Source: CALABS01 sp050260775 (GTDB lineage Bacteria; Pseudomonadota; Alphaproteobacteria; Rhodospirillales; Magnetospirillaceae). Taken from it: 64,000 bases of DNA. The stretch spans positions 1-64,000 of the forward strand of contig JBLNCP010000041.1 of the NCBI GenBank assembly GCA_050260775.1, in the 5' to 3' direction. A program made the translations under genes and the position numbers. Below the pieces are notes generated by a model. The model was not told where the DNA came from. It worked only from the letters and a program-made list of their open reading frames with translations, and ran no database searches. Below are positions 35,124 to 43,458 of this stretch, one piece after another; positions within the stretch are counted from its first letter, which is position 1, and each line of letters starts with the position of its first letter.

Positions 35124-36968
35124 TTACCGCCACACCACCTCGAACAGGGCGATGGGATCCTTGAACCCCTTGAGCACCTTCTCGCCCATGGCGCGGAAGT
35201 TGCCGCCCTTGCCGAACGACAGGTCCTTGACCACGCCGGTGCACAGGATCTGATCGGAATTGGTCGCCGCGCAGACGCGGGCGGCGAGCTGGACGGTGGT
35301 GCCGAACAGGTCGTCCTCCTCCTCGATCGGCTCGCCGGCGTTGAGGCCGATGCGAAGGTGCAGTTCGAGGTCGGGGGTGCGCTCGTTGTTGGCGATCACC
35401 TGGCGCTGAATGCTGACCGTCGCCTCCACCGCGCTGGCGGCCGAGGCGAAGGAGGCCATGATGCCGTCGCCGGTGTGCTTGATCTCCTTGCCGCCGAACT
35501 GGGCCAGGGCCCCGCGCACGATCGAATTGTGACGGCGCACGATCTCCTGGGCGGCGGCGTCGCCGCGCTCCTGGGTGAGGTCGGTCGAGCCGACCATGTC
35601 GGTGAACATCACCGTGACGATGGACGCTTTCTTTTCCGCCGGCTTGTTCCAGTCCTTCATCACCGTCTTGATCTTGCCGTGGGCACCGGCCTCGTCGCCG
35701 CCCAGGAAGTCGGTCATGGCGTCGCGCCCGGCCTGGACCACGCCGAGGTAGCGCGGTTCCAGCATGTATTCCTCGATGCGCTCATAGAACTTGCGGCCAA
35801 GGTCGGCCTTGGTGCCGATGGTTTCCAGCGCGCCGGTCAGCAGCTTGACCTTGCCGCCCTGGGCGATGCGCTTGAACTCGCACAGGGTCTCGACGCCGCC
35901 GGCCAGATAGAGGTGAAGGGCGAACTTGTTGTAGGAATCGAGGACCGGTACCGCCGCCTTCACCGCGGCGACCGCACCGGACAGGAAGCGCGCCACCATC
36001 GGCTGATGGGCGTCGGCCGCCGACAGCGAGCCGGAGCCTTGATCCTCCTCGGCCACGGCCACAGTCGGCTCGGCGGCAGCCGGCTTCGCGTCCTCGGGGT
36101 CCGGGGTGATCTCCGGCAAGGCCTCGTCGGGACCCGGCGCGATCTCGGGAAGGTCGGGTTCCTCGGCCTGGGGCTCGGGCTCGGCCGCCTCGGGGGCGGG
36201 CTCGGGGACGGGCGGAAGCTGCTCCTCGTCCTGGAACCCCAGGCGCTGCTGCTCCGCCATGGCCTTGTCGGCCAGCTTGTCCAGCGAGCGCTGCAGGGCC
36301 TGGTTGGCCTGCAACGGCGTCATGGCGGCGCGCGGATTGCGGTGGAAGGTGGGGATCTCGGTCTGGCGCGGCAGGAAGCGCAGCGCCAGCGGCACCGCCA
36401 CCATCAGGAAGGTCAGCACGAAGACCGCGAACAGCACCTGCCCGTAGTTTTCGGGGGTGACATCCAGGTGGAAACCCCAATCCCACAACAGCAGGATGGC
36501 GCCGGGGGTGATCTTGATGGCCAGGAGGGCGGTGGCCAGCGCCACGCCGGTGATCATCAGCAGGCGGCCCAGCAGCTGGTGGGCCTTGGCGGCCTTCTTG
36601 GGCCGCACCTCTTCGACGGGTTCTTCCGGCTCGGGCCTGGCCTTGGCCGGCTTGGCCTTGGCCTTGCCCGGCGCGGCGGCGGGCTTGCGGGCGGCGGGAC
36701 GGGCGGTGGCGACGGGCGGGGCGCGCGACGGGGCCGGGCGCGACGACGCACCGCTCTTGGTCCCGCTGATGTAGACCTCGGCCTCTTCGAACTTATTGTC
36801 GTCGGTATAATAGGTTTCGCGCACGACCTTGACGCGAATGTTCAGGGTCTGCTCGAGTTCCTTGGCTTCATTGATCGCCGTCTCGCGCTCCTGGCGCGGG
36901 AAGCGCGCATGCAGCATCCATCCACGCGATTGCTCGAGGACGTAGACCTCGTAATTGACGATGATCAT
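35124..36968 (-). CDS. Membrane class III adenylate/guanylate cyclase with N-terminal sensor-like domain
   Basis: The 614-residue protein has four parts. A small soluble N-terminal domain (residues 1-67, starting IIVNYEVYVLEQSRGWMLHA) is followed by an Ala/Pro/Lys-rich linker. Two membrane segments lie near 133-153 and 178-198, and a Glu/Pro-rich linker follows. The C-terminal class III cyclase domain begins near residue 445. The catalytic part shows MFTDMVGSTDLTQ (first metal Asp), KEIKHTGDGIMASF (purine-binding Lys and second metal Asp) and LRIGLNAGEP. The region before it may be a regulatory helical domain. It likely makes cAMP. It starts downstream of two terminators that follow rpmE. Confidence 0.88.
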   Translation of the reverse strand: MIIVNYEVYVLEQSRGWMLHARFPRQERETAINEAKELEQTLNIRVKVVRETYYTDDNKFEEAEVYISGTKSGASSRPAPSRAPPVATARPAARKPAAAPGKAKAKPAKARPEPEEPVEEVRPKKAAKAHQLLGRLLMITGVALATALLAIKITPGAILLLWDWGFHLDVTPENYGQVLFAVFVLTFLMVAVPLALRFLPRQTEIPTFHRNPRAAMTPLQANQALQRSLDKLADKAMAEQQRLGFQDEEQLPPVPEPAPEAAEPEPQAEEPDLPEIAPGPDEALPEITPDPEDAKPAAAEPTVAVAEEDQGSGSLSAADAHQPMVARFLSGAVAAVKAAVPVLDSYNKFALHLYLAGGVETLCEFKRIAQGGKVKLLTGALETIGTKADLGRKFYERIEEYMLEPRYLGVVQAGRDAMTDFLGGDEAGAHGKIKTVMKDWNKPAEKKASIVTVMFTDMVGSTDLTQERGDAAAQEIVRRHNSIVRGALAQFGGKEIKHTGDGIMASFASAASAVEATVSIQRQVIANNERTPDLELHLRIGLNAGEPIEEEDDLFGTTVQLAARVCAATNSDQILCTGVVKDLSFGKGGNFRAMGEKVLKGFKDPIALFEVVWR

Positions 36969-37051
36969 CGCGTTGGCCCGCTGCCCCGGTTCCTCGGCCG
37001 GTCCCCTCGAAAAGTGTGCTAATCCCTTCAGGAGAGGAAGTCTAGAACAAA

Positions 37052-37081
37052 AGACCAAAAGCCGCCCGAGGGGGCGGCTTT
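37052..37081 (-). terminator. Second tandem terminator after rpmE
   Basis: AAAGCCGCCC (37058-37067) pairs with GGGCGGCTTT (37072-37081) around GAGG. On the minus strand TTTTGGTCTTTTG follows. It insulates the cyclase gene from rpmE. Confidence 0.8.
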
Positions 37082-37092
37082 CCTGGGGATGC

Positions 37093-37122
37093 AAAAAGCG
37101 GCGGCTCAGAGAGCCGCCGCTT
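37093..37122 (-). terminator. Main terminator of rpmE
   Basis: A perfect 12-bp stem, AAGCGGCGGCTC (37096-37107) and GAGCCGCCGCTT (37111-37122), with a 3-nt loop. It is followed on the minus strand by a T-tract (complement of 37093-37097). Confidence 0.9.
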
Positions 37123-37131
37123 GTCGCAATA

Positions 37132-37356
37132 TCACTTCTTGATGCCGAAGCTAGCGAAGCGCTTGTTGAACTTCGCGATCTGGCCTCCGGTGTCGACCAT
37201 GCGCTGGACGCCGGTCCAGGCCGGATGCGACTTCGGATCGATGTCGAGGCGCAGAGTGTCGCCCGCCTTGCCCATGGTCGAGCGGGTCTTGAACTCGCTG
37301 CCGTCCGTCATCACCACGTTGATCTCGTGGTAATCCGGATGAATGTCGTTCTTCAT
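37132..37356 (-). CDS. rpmE: 50S ribosomal protein L31
   Basis: The 74-residue protein is L31, shown by MKNDIHPDYHEINVVMTDG and LRLDIDPKSHPAWTG. It lacks the zinc-binding CxxC pair, so it is the C-minus form and does not depend on zinc. The ATG at 37356 is the family start. Two strong terminators follow. Its neighbours are not ribosomal. Confidence 0.97.
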   Translation of the reverse strand: MKNDIHPDYHEINVVMTDGSEFKTRSTMGKAGDTLRLDIDPKSHPAWTGVQRMVDTGGQIAKFNKRFASFGIKK

Positions 37357-37436
37357 GGCCGTACCTGCTCCGAAAATCGAAGGCGCCTCTATATCGAAAA
37401 GCCGGACCGGGTGCAAGCCTTGGAAGTGAATTATTT

Positions 37437-37784
37437 TCACATCCGCGATACGGACGGTGGCGGCGTCATCTCGAGCGTCGTGCGCACGGCCGACAGTAGG
37501 TCGTCGCGGCGGAACGGCTTGGGCAGGGTGTTGAGGGCGCGCACGTGATAGGGAATGCCCAATCCGTTGGGAAGGGCGAGCATGCGGGTGCCGACGAAGG
37601 CCTGGACCGCCGGTTCCACGTCATCGGTGTCGGCGATCACCAGGTCGGCGGGATGGCTGGAGTGCAGGCGGGCGCCCAAAGCCCCGTCCTCGGCGAGTTC
37701 GACCTCGTATCCGGCGCCTTCGAGGATATTGCGCATCGTGTGGCGCGCTTTGTTCTCGGATTCGATGACCAGGATACGGGTCAT
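37437..37784 (-). CDS. Small single-domain receiver-like protein, partly degenerate
   Basis: The 115-residue protein has the length and outline of a response-regulator receiver: ILVIESENKARHTMRNILE, then ADLVIADTDD and the TLPKPF end with the conserved Lys 89. The acidic pocket is Glu 8/Glu 10 in place of the usual Asp pair. The acceptor would be Asp 52, and the usual switch Thr/Ser before the fourth helix is not evident. It has no output domain. The start has GGAGACACC upstream. It could be a phosphorelay protein or a phosphorylation-independent one. Confidence 0.75.
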   Translation of the reverse strand: MTRILVIESENKARHTMRNILEGAGYEVELAEDGALGARLHSSHPADLVIADTDDVEPAVQAFVGTRMLALPNGLGIPYHVRALNTLPKPFRRDDLLSAVRTTLEMTPPPSVSRM

Positions 37785-37979
37785 TGGTGTCTCCTCCCAT
37801 GGGGGGGCTGCCGTCTGGGGCTGCCTTTCTTTCCACCACTATCAGCGCGTTCCCCAGCCTGGGCAAACCAAACTTTGGCAGCTCCCACCAACGGTGGAGA
37901 GGGTCGCGACGGAAGGGATAGCCGTCTTGGCGGGGCCGGGCTCTCGGGTTAGGATCGCGCCGACTGCAGGAGGATACCC

Positions 37980-38306
37980 ATGAGCCTTGACGAGAACCGC
38001 TTCGCCGCCCTGGCCGACCAGATGCTGGAAAGCATCGCCGACGCCATCGACGAGAAGCTGGGCGACGAGATCGACGTCGAGCTGCAGCACGGCATCCTGA
38101 CCCTGACCCTGGAGGGCGGCGGCCAGTACGTCATCAACAAGCACGCGCCCAACCGCGAGATCTGGCTGTCGTCGCCGGTCAGCGGCGCCGCCCATTTCGC
38201 CTTTGCCGACGATGGCTGGGTCTCCACCCGCGAGCCCCGTCACCGGCTGGACGCCGTGCTGAAGGCGGAGATGAAGGCCAAATTCGGGGCGGACCTGGAG
38301 TTCTAG
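37980..38306 (+). CDS. cyaY: Frataxin homologue CyaY
   Basis: The 108-residue protein is bacterial frataxin, which binds iron and tunes Fe-S cluster assembly on IscS/IscU. It has the acidic first helix (RFAALADQMLESIADAIDE), the beta-sheet LTLTLEGGGQYVINKHAPNREIWLSSP (shown in parts: YVINKHAP, REIWLSSP) and GAAHFAFADDGW. The start has GCAGGAGGATACC upstream. It stands alone and would act with the isc operon at 42960-50017. Confidence 0.95.
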   Translation: MSLDENRFAALADQMLESIADAIDEKLGDEIDVELQHGILTLTLEGGGQYVINKHAPNREIWLSSPVSGAAHFAFADDGWVSTREPRHRLDAVLKAEMKAKFGADLEF

Positions 38307-38390
38307 GGACGGGTTTTCCAGTCCCAACACGGATCCGTCGTCGCGCGCCGTCACCCCGGTGAGCCGGGGGCCATGGGGCCGTCTGAAAAC

Positions 38391-39641
38391 CTACTCCGCC
38401 TTCACCAGCACGTGGCGCTTCTTGCCGGCGGTCAGCTTGATGACGCCGTCCTTGATCTCGGCCGCGCCGATGGCGGTCGCCGGGTCCTTGACCGGGGCGT
38501 CGTTGACCTTGGCGCCGCCCTGCTGGATCAGCCGGCGGGCCTCGCCGTTGGAGGCGGCCAGGCCGGCCTTGACGAACAGGGCGAAGGCGGGGATGCCGGC
38601 GGCCAACTCGGCGGCGGGCAGGGCGACGGTCGGCAGGGTGTCGGCCAGCGCGCCCTCCTCGAACGTCTTGCGCGCCGTCTCGGCCGCTTCCAGGGCCGCA
38701 GCCTCGCCGCGCGCCAGACGGGTGACTTCGTTGGCCAGGATCTTCTTGGCCTCGTTGATCTCGGCGCCTTCCAGCTTCTCCAGGCGGGCGATTTCGTCGA
38801 GCGGCAATTCGGTGAACAGCTTGAGGAAGCGGCCGACGTCGGCATCCTCGGTGTTGCGCCAGTACTGCCAGAACTCCCAGTTGGACAGCTTGTCCTCGTT
38901 CAGCCAGATGGCGCCGTTGGCGCTCTTGCCCATCTTGGCCCCCGACGAGGTGGTCAGCAGCGGGCTGGTCAGGCCGAACAGCTCGGCCTGGTGCACGCGG
39001 CGGCCGAGCTCGACGCCGTTGACGATGTTGCCCCACTGGTCGGAGCCGCCCATCTGCAGGATCACCTTCTGGCGCGCCCACAGCTCGGCGAAGTCGTATC
39101 CCTGCAGGATCATGTAGTTGAATTCGAGGAAGGTGAGCGGCTGTTCGCGGTCGAGGCGCAGCTTGACCGAATCGAAGGTCAGCATGCGGTTGACGGTGAA
39201 GTGGCGGCCGTAATCGCGCAGGAAGTCGATGTAGTTGAGGGTGTTCAGCCAGTCGGCGTTGTTGACCATGCTGGCGGCGGTCGGGCCGGCGCCGAACTCC
39301 AGGTAGCGGTCGAACACCTTCTTGATGCCGTCCATGTTGCGGGCGATGTCCTCGTCGGACAGCAGGCGCCGCGCCTCGTCCTTGCCCGAGGGGTCGCCGA
39401 TGCGGCTGGTGCCGCCGCCCATCAGCACGAGCGGGCGGTTGCCGGTCTTCTGCCACCAGCGCAGCAGCATGATCGGCAGCAGCGAGCCGACATGCAGGGA
39501 ATCGGCGGTGCAGTCAAAGCCGATATAGCAGGTGGCCGGGCCCTCGGTCAGGCGCTTGTCCAGGCCTTCCAGGTCGGTGCACTGGTGCAGGTAGCCGCGC
39601 TCGGTGACGACGCGCAGGAAATCGGATTTGACGGTGCTCAT
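38391..39641 (-). CDS. tyrS: Tyrosyl-tRNA synthetase
   Basis: The 416-residue class I synthetase charges tRNA-Tyr. Visible are YIGFDCTADSLHVGSLLPI, with the HIGH-like HVGS at residues 50-53, the Gln-rich GGSDQWGN, the KMGKS loop (about residue 237) and a C-terminal S4 RNA-binding domain (SNGEARRLIQQGGAKVND). The start at 39641 fits the family. It is divergent from anmK with 96 bp between starts. Confidence 0.97.
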   Translation of the reverse strand: MSTVKSDFLRVVTERGYLHQCTDLEGLDKRLTEGPATCYIGFDCTADSLHVGSLLPIMLLRWWQKTGNRPLVLMGGGTSRIGDPSGKDEARRLLSDEDIARNMDGIKKVFDRYLEFGAGPTAASMVNNADWLNTLNYIDFLRDYGRHFTVNRMLTFDSVKLRLDREQPLTFLEFNYMILQGYDFAELWARQKVILQMGGSDQWGNIVNGVELGRRVHQAELFGLTSPLLTTSSGAKMGKSANGAIWLNEDKLSNWEFWQYWRNTEDADVGRFLKLFTELPLDEIARLEKLEGAEINEAKKILANEVTRLARGEAAALEAAETARKTFEEGALADTLPTVALPAAELAAGIPAFALFVKAGLAASNGEARRLIQQGGAKVNDAPVKDPATAIGAAEIKDGVIKLTAGKKRHVLVKAE

Positions 39642-39737
39642 GGCGGGGGCGTTCGGTTGCTTGCGGAAAGGCCGTCCGTTTAGCACAATCCCGCCTTCGT
39701 CACAATTGCCGGGCCCCATTGCGATGAGACCGACGCC

Positions 39738-40817
39738 ATGACCATGCTCGCCCTCGGGCTGATGAGCGGCACTTCGCTGGACGGGGTCGACGCCGCGTTG
39801 GCCGTCACCGACGGCATCGCCGTCGAGCGCCTGGGCCCGGCGCTGACCGTGCCCTACGCGCCGGAGCTGAGGGAACGCCTGCGCGGCGTGTTGGGCGGCG
39901 TCGGCCCGGTGGCCGCGGTCGAGCGCGACATCACCCTGTTCCATGCCGAGGCGGTGCGGAAGCTGCTCGCCGAGAACGGGTTGTCGGCGGCCGAGATCGA
40001 CGTGGTGGGCTTCCACGGCCACACCATCCTGCACCGTCCGGCCGAGCGGCGGACCTGGCAGATCGGCAACGGTCAGTTGCTGGCCGACACCCTGGGGATC
40101 CCGGTGGTCAACGACTTCCGCACCGCCGACGTGCTGGCAGGCGGGCAGGGGGCGCCGCTGGTGCCGGTGTTCCACCGCGCCCTGGCCGCCGGCCTGCCGC
40201 GCCCGGTGGCGGTGCTCAATCTCGGCGGTGTCGGCAATGTCACCTGGATCGGCGAGGACGACCACATCCTGGCCTTCGACACCGGCCCCGGCAACGCGCT
40301 GATCGACGACTGGGCCCATGCCCATACCGGCCGCCCGGTGGACGAGGGCGGCCGCCTGGCCCGGGCCGGCACCGTCGATGCGCGGGCGGTGGCCGGCTTC
40401 GGCCAGCATGAATTCTTCGACCGCGCCCCGCCGAAATCGCTGGATCGCGACGAGTTCCGCGCCCACGCCAAACGCCTGGTGGAGGGCAAGGGGGCCGAGG
40501 ATGGCGCCGCCACGCTCACCGCCTTCACGGCGCGCGCCGTCGGCCTCGCCTGTCCGCACTTGCCCAAGCGGCCGGTGCGCTGGCTGGTGTGCGGCGGCGG
40601 CCGCCACAACCCCATGGTCATGGAGGCTCTGCGGGCCGAGTTGGACGCGCCGGTCGATCCGGTGGAGGCGGTGGGCTGGGACGGCGACGCGCTGGAGGCG
40701 CAGGCCTTCGCCTATCTGGCGGTGCGGTCGCTGCGCGGCCTGCCGCTCACCTTCCCGGAGACCACCGGCGGGCCGAAACCGTGCGGCGGCGGCCGTCTCC
40801 ACACCCCGCGTTCGTAA
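39738..40817 (+). CDS. anmK: Anhydro-N-acetylmuramic acid kinase
   Basis: AnmK phosphorylates 1,6-anhydro-N-acetylmuramic acid while opening the ring, recycling cell-wall sugars. The 359-residue protein shows LGLMSGTSLDGVDAAL, GFHGHTILHRP, VVNDFRTADVLAGGQGAPLVP, LNLGGVGNVTWIG and DTGPGNALIDDW. The C-terminal WLVCGGGRHNP belongs to the ASKHA kinase fold. A second Met lies two codons in. It is followed after 11 bp by a small secreted protein gene. Confidence 0.96.
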   Translation: MTMLALGLMSGTSLDGVDAALAVTDGIAVERLGPALTVPYAPELRERLRGVLGGVGPVAAVERDITLFHAEAVRKLLAENGLSAAEIDVVGFHGHTILHRPAERRTWQIGNGQLLADTLGIPVVNDFRTADVLAGGQGAPLVPVFHRALAAGLPRPVAVLNLGGVGNVTWIGEDDHILAFDTGPGNALIDDWAHAHTGRPVDEGGRLARAGTVDARAVAGFGQHEFFDRAPPKSLDRDEFRAHAKRLVEGKGAEDGAATLTAFTARAVGLACPHLPKRPVRWLVCGGGRHNPMVMEALRAELDAPVDPVEAVGWDGDALEAQAFAYLAVRSLRGLPLTFPETTGGPKPCGGGRLHTPRS

Positions 40818-40828
40818 GGAGCCTCAGC

Positions 40829-41155
40829 ATGCGTTCGATCGTTCTCGCCGCCCTCGCCGTGCTGGCGGCCGCCCCCGCCGTTGCCCCCGCCTTGGCCGAC
40901 GAGGTCAGTGCCGTCCAGGCCGTGCGCAAGCAGTCGCGGGTGGTGGACACCATGCTCGACAACGGCGGCAACCTCTACGTGGCGGTCAAGCCCACCGCCG
41001 GCGCCTGGGACCAGTTCGGCGCCTACCTGTGCAACGTGGTGCGGCCGCACCACGCGCGGATCTTCCGCATCCGGGTGATCGACCTCACCTCGATGGGCGC
41101 GGGCAAGCCGCCGGCGGCGTGGCGCAAGCTGGCGGAAGCAAATTGCGGGAGGTGA
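40829..41155 (+). CDS. Small secreted hypothetical protein
   Basis: The 108-residue protein has a clear Sec signal peptide (residues 1-24, cleavage likely after ALA). The mature part of about 84 residues has two Cys (in YLCNVV and ANCGR) that may form a disulfide. It has no family I recognise. The start has AAGGAG upstream and lies 11 bp after anmK, so it is probably co-transcribed with anmK. An inverted repeat directly follows its stop. Confidence 0.78.
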   Translation: MRSIVLAALAVLAAAPAVAPALADEVSAVQAVRKQSRVVDTMLDNGGNLYVAVKPTAGAWDQFGAYLCNVVRPHHARIFRIRVIDLTSMGAGKPPAAWRKLAEANCGR

Positions 41156-41157
41156 GG

Positions 41158-41187
41158 CTCAGGATGACGGCGAACCGTCATCCTGAG
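41158..41187. repeat. Inverted repeat with CTCAGGATGAC core, copy 1
   Basis: CTCAGGATGACGG (41158-41170) and its exact complement (41175-41187) flank a CGAA loop. It lies between two convergent genes and could serve as a terminator. The same 11-bp core recurs at 49755-49785. Confidence 0.7.
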
Positions 41188-41203
41188 GTTCGGGCGGGCC
41201 GGC

Positions 41204-41890
41204 CTAGGACAGCGCCGCCGCCATGGCGGGCTCGGCTAGCGCCGGGCGCGCTTCGGACAGGTTTTCGTCCAGATAGCCGTCAACCACCTCGGTCATGGCT
41301 TCGAGATGGGTGCCGAAGAAGTGGTTGGCGCCGTCGACCGTGCGGTACTTGACGCGGATGTTACGCTGGGCCGCCAGCTTGTTGGCTAGCTTGGCCACCG
41401 ACAGCTCGGGCACCAGCTCGTCGGCCGAACCGTGGACGATCAAGCCCGAGGACGGGCAGGGCGCCAGGAACGAGAAATCATAGATGTTGGCGGGCGGTGC
41501 CACTGAGACGAAGCCGTCGATCTCGGGCCGGCGCATCAACAGCTGCATACCGACCCAGGCGCCGAAGGAGAAGCCGCCGACCCAGCACAGCTGGGCGTTG
41601 GGATTGTAGGTCTGCATCCAATCGAGCGCGGCGGCGGCGTCGGACAATTCGCCCTGGCCGTTGTCGAACTTGCCCTGGCTTCGCCCGACGCCGCGGAAGT
41701 TGAAGCGCAGCGTCGAGAACCCCTTGCGCACGAACGAATGGTACAAGGCGTAGACCACCTTGTTGTTCATGGTGCCGCCATGCTGGGGATGGGGGTGCAG
41801 CAGAAGCGCGATAGGCGCATTCGGAGACTTGCCATGATGATAGCGGCCCTCGAGCCGGCCATCTGGTCCGTTGAAAATCACTTCAGGCAT
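41204..41890 (-). CDS. Alpha/beta hydrolase
   Basis: The 228-residue cytoplasmic protein has an alpha/beta-hydrolase fold. The nucleophile elbow is G-F-S-F-G (Ser 108); LLLHPHPQHGGTMNNKVV, FNFRGVGRSQG, IVHGSADELVP (acid) and GANHFF (His) complete the likely triad. It belongs to a dienelactone-hydrolase-like group often annotated only as alpha/beta hydrolase. The substrate is unknown. It is divergent from cysE. Confidence 0.87.
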   Translation of the reverse strand: MPEVIFNGPDGRLEGRYHHGKSPNAPIALLLHPHPQHGGTMNNKVVYALYHSFVRKGFSTLRFNFRGVGRSQGKFDNGQGELSDAAAALDWMQTYNPNAQLCWVGGFSFGAWVGMQLLMRRPEIDGFVSVAPPANIYDFSFLAPCPSSGLIVHGSADELVPELSVAKLANKLAAQRNIRVKYRTVDGANHFFGTHLEAMTEVVDGYLDENLSEARPALAEPAMAAALS

Positions 41891-41986
41891 TGGTCCACCA
41901 CAGTCTCATTGGGCCGACGCGCGCTCATACCTGACACGCGCTGTCGGGGAATAAATGGCGACAAACTAGGATTGAGCCGGTCAAAC

Positions 41987-42015
41987 TTGACTGGCTTTGT
42001 CGGGCATCCTATATT
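41987..42015 (+). promoter_or_regulatory. Sigma-70 promoter upstream of cysE
   Basis: TTGACT (41987-41992) and TATATT (42010-42015) are spaced by exactly 17 bp, close to the full consensus. Transcription would start near 42022, leaving a leader of about 80 nt before cysE. The region is less GC-rich than its surroundings. Confidence 0.7.
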
Positions 42016-42102
42016 CACCTTCGATGCGGTTGCCCCCCGTTGGGCATGCCCCCATACCAAAAGGGCGCCGTAACCATCAAATAGATTAGCATATTGCCAG
42101 CT

Positions 42103-42903
42103 ATGATTTTCAAGACTCTTCAGGAAGATATCGCATCCATCCGCAGTCGGGACCCAGCCGCCCACTCCGGGCTGGAGGTCCTGCTGTGCTATCCGGGATT
42201 GCATGCCCTGATGGTCTATCGCCTCGCCCATTGGTGCTGGATCCATGGCTTCCGGGTGCTGGGGCGCTTCATTTCGCATATCGCCAAGGTCTTCACCGGG
42301 ATCGAGATCCATCCCGGCGCGACGGTGGGCCGGCGCCTGTTCATCGACCACGGCACCGGCGTGGTGATCGGCGAGACCGCGGTGATCGGCGACGACGTCA
42401 CCCTCTATCACGGCGTCACCCTGGGCGGCACCTCGCTGCACAAGGGCAAGCGCCACCCGACGCTGGAGGACGGCGTCATCATCGGTTCCGGCGCGCAGGT
42501 GCTGGGGCCGATCACCGTGGGCAAGGGGGCGCGCGTGGGCGCCAACGCGGTGGTGCTGACCGACGTGCCGCCGGGGGTGACCATGGTCGGCATCCCGGCA
42601 CGGATGGTCATGCGCCGCGCCAAGCCGTCGGAGCCGGAGTTCTGCGCCTACGGCATGCCGGGCGACGAGCTGCCCGACCCGGTGGCGCGGGCGATCGACA
42701 GCCTGCGCGGCCAGGTGGCGACGCTGCTGGAGCGCGTCGCCGAACTGGAGGCCGAGCGCGACGGCCCCGGCAAGGATGGTTCGGGCAAGGATGGTTCGGG
42801 CAAGGATGGTTCGGGCAAGGTGGATGGACTGGCCCGGCTGCCCAGGGTGGTGGCGGGCAAGGATGATCAGGTGGATGGGCCGCAGGCCGCCACCCCGCAG
42901 TGA
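42103..42903 (+). CDS. cysE: Serine O-acetyltransferase
   Basis: CysE acetylates L-serine with acetyl-CoA, giving O-acetylserine for cysteine synthesis. The 266-residue protein has the N-terminal helical part and a left-handed beta-helix: GIEIHPGATVGRRLFIDHGTG in parts (GIEIHPGATVG, FIDHGTGVVIGETA), YHGVTLGGTS and RHPTLEDGV. After about residue 215 it has an extra tail with a GKDGS repeat and low complexity. The ATG at 42103 is the family start. It lies directly upstream of iscR and probably feeds cysteine to the desulfurases. Confidence 0.94.
   Translation: MIFKTLQEDIASIRSRDPAAHSGLEVLLCYPGLHALMVYRLAHWCWIHGFRVLGRFISHIAKVFTGIEIHPGATVGRRLFIDHGTGVVIGETAVIGDDVTLYHGVTLGGTSLHKGKRHPTLEDGVIIGSGAQVLGPITVGKGARVGANAVVLTDVPPGVTMVGIPARMVMRRAKPSEPEFCAYGMPGDELPDPVARAIDSLRGQVATLLERVAELEAERDGPGKDGSGKDGSGKDGSGKVDGLARLPRVVAGKDDQVDGPQAATPQ
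42769..42813 (+). repeat. Three 15-bp tandem repeats inside cysE
   Basis: GGCAAGGATGGTTCG occurs three times in a row without change and is followed by a partial fourth unit. It encodes (GKDGS)3 in the CysE tail. The exact identity suggests recent expansion by slippage. Confidence 0.9.
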
Positions 42904-42959
42904 GAAGTGATCAGTGAGACAAGGGCGGCACGCCGCAGTGATGTACGGGAGTATTTGAC

Positions 42960-43418
42960 GTGAAGCTCAGCACCAAGGGTCGGTACGCGGTCATGGCGAT
43001 GGTCGACCTGGCCAGCCATTCCAACGGCAGTCCGGTCGCGCTTGCCGACATCGCCGAGCGGCAGGAGATTTCGCTCTCCTACCTCGAGCAGCTGTTCGGC
43101 AAGCTCAGGAAGGGCGGCCTGGTGAAGAGCGTGCGCGGCCCGGGCGGCGGCTACCTGCTGTCGCGCCAGGCGCAGCAGATGCGCATCTCCGACATCATCC
43201 TGGCGGTGGACGAGCCGATCCAGACCACGCGCTGCTCGCCCGGTTCGCCGGCCGGCTGCCACAACAACAAGGGCCGGTGCCTGACCCACGATTTGTGGGA
43301 GGAGCTCGGCAACCAGATCTACCTTTATCTCAGCTCGGTCTCGCTGGCCGACGTGTGCGAACGCCGGATCCTCGGCAGTTCGGGAATGTTCCACGGCGGC
43401 ACGGTGGCGGCCCAGTAG
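42960..43418 (+). CDS. iscR: Fe-S cluster assembly regulator IscR (Rrf2 family)
   Basis: IscR carries a [2Fe-2S] cluster and represses the isc operon when clusters are plentiful. The 152-residue protein has the winged-helix domain (MKLSTKGRYAVMAMVDLA, ISLSYLEQLFGKLRKGGLV, VRGPGGGYLL) and the ligand set Cys 92, Cys 100, Cys 107 and His 110. The spacing between the first and second Cys is a little longer than in E. coli. The start is GTG, with GGGAG upstream. It heads the isc cluster. Confidence 0.95.
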   Translation: MKLSTKGRYAVMAMVDLASHSNGSPVALADIAERQEISLSYLEQLFGKLRKGGLVKSVRGPGGGYLLSRQAQQMRISDIILAVDEPIQTTRCSPGSPAGCHNNKGRCLTHDLWEELGNQIYLYLSSVSLADVCERRILGSSGMFHGGTVAAQ

Positions 43419-43458
43419 AACGCGGTCCACGATCGGTTTGTGCGGAGGTTTTTTCGTC

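Noticed and set aside
42904..42959. IscR operator directly before iscR
   Set aside because: The 56-bp gap has no sequence I can match with confidence to an IscR type 1 or type 2 site.
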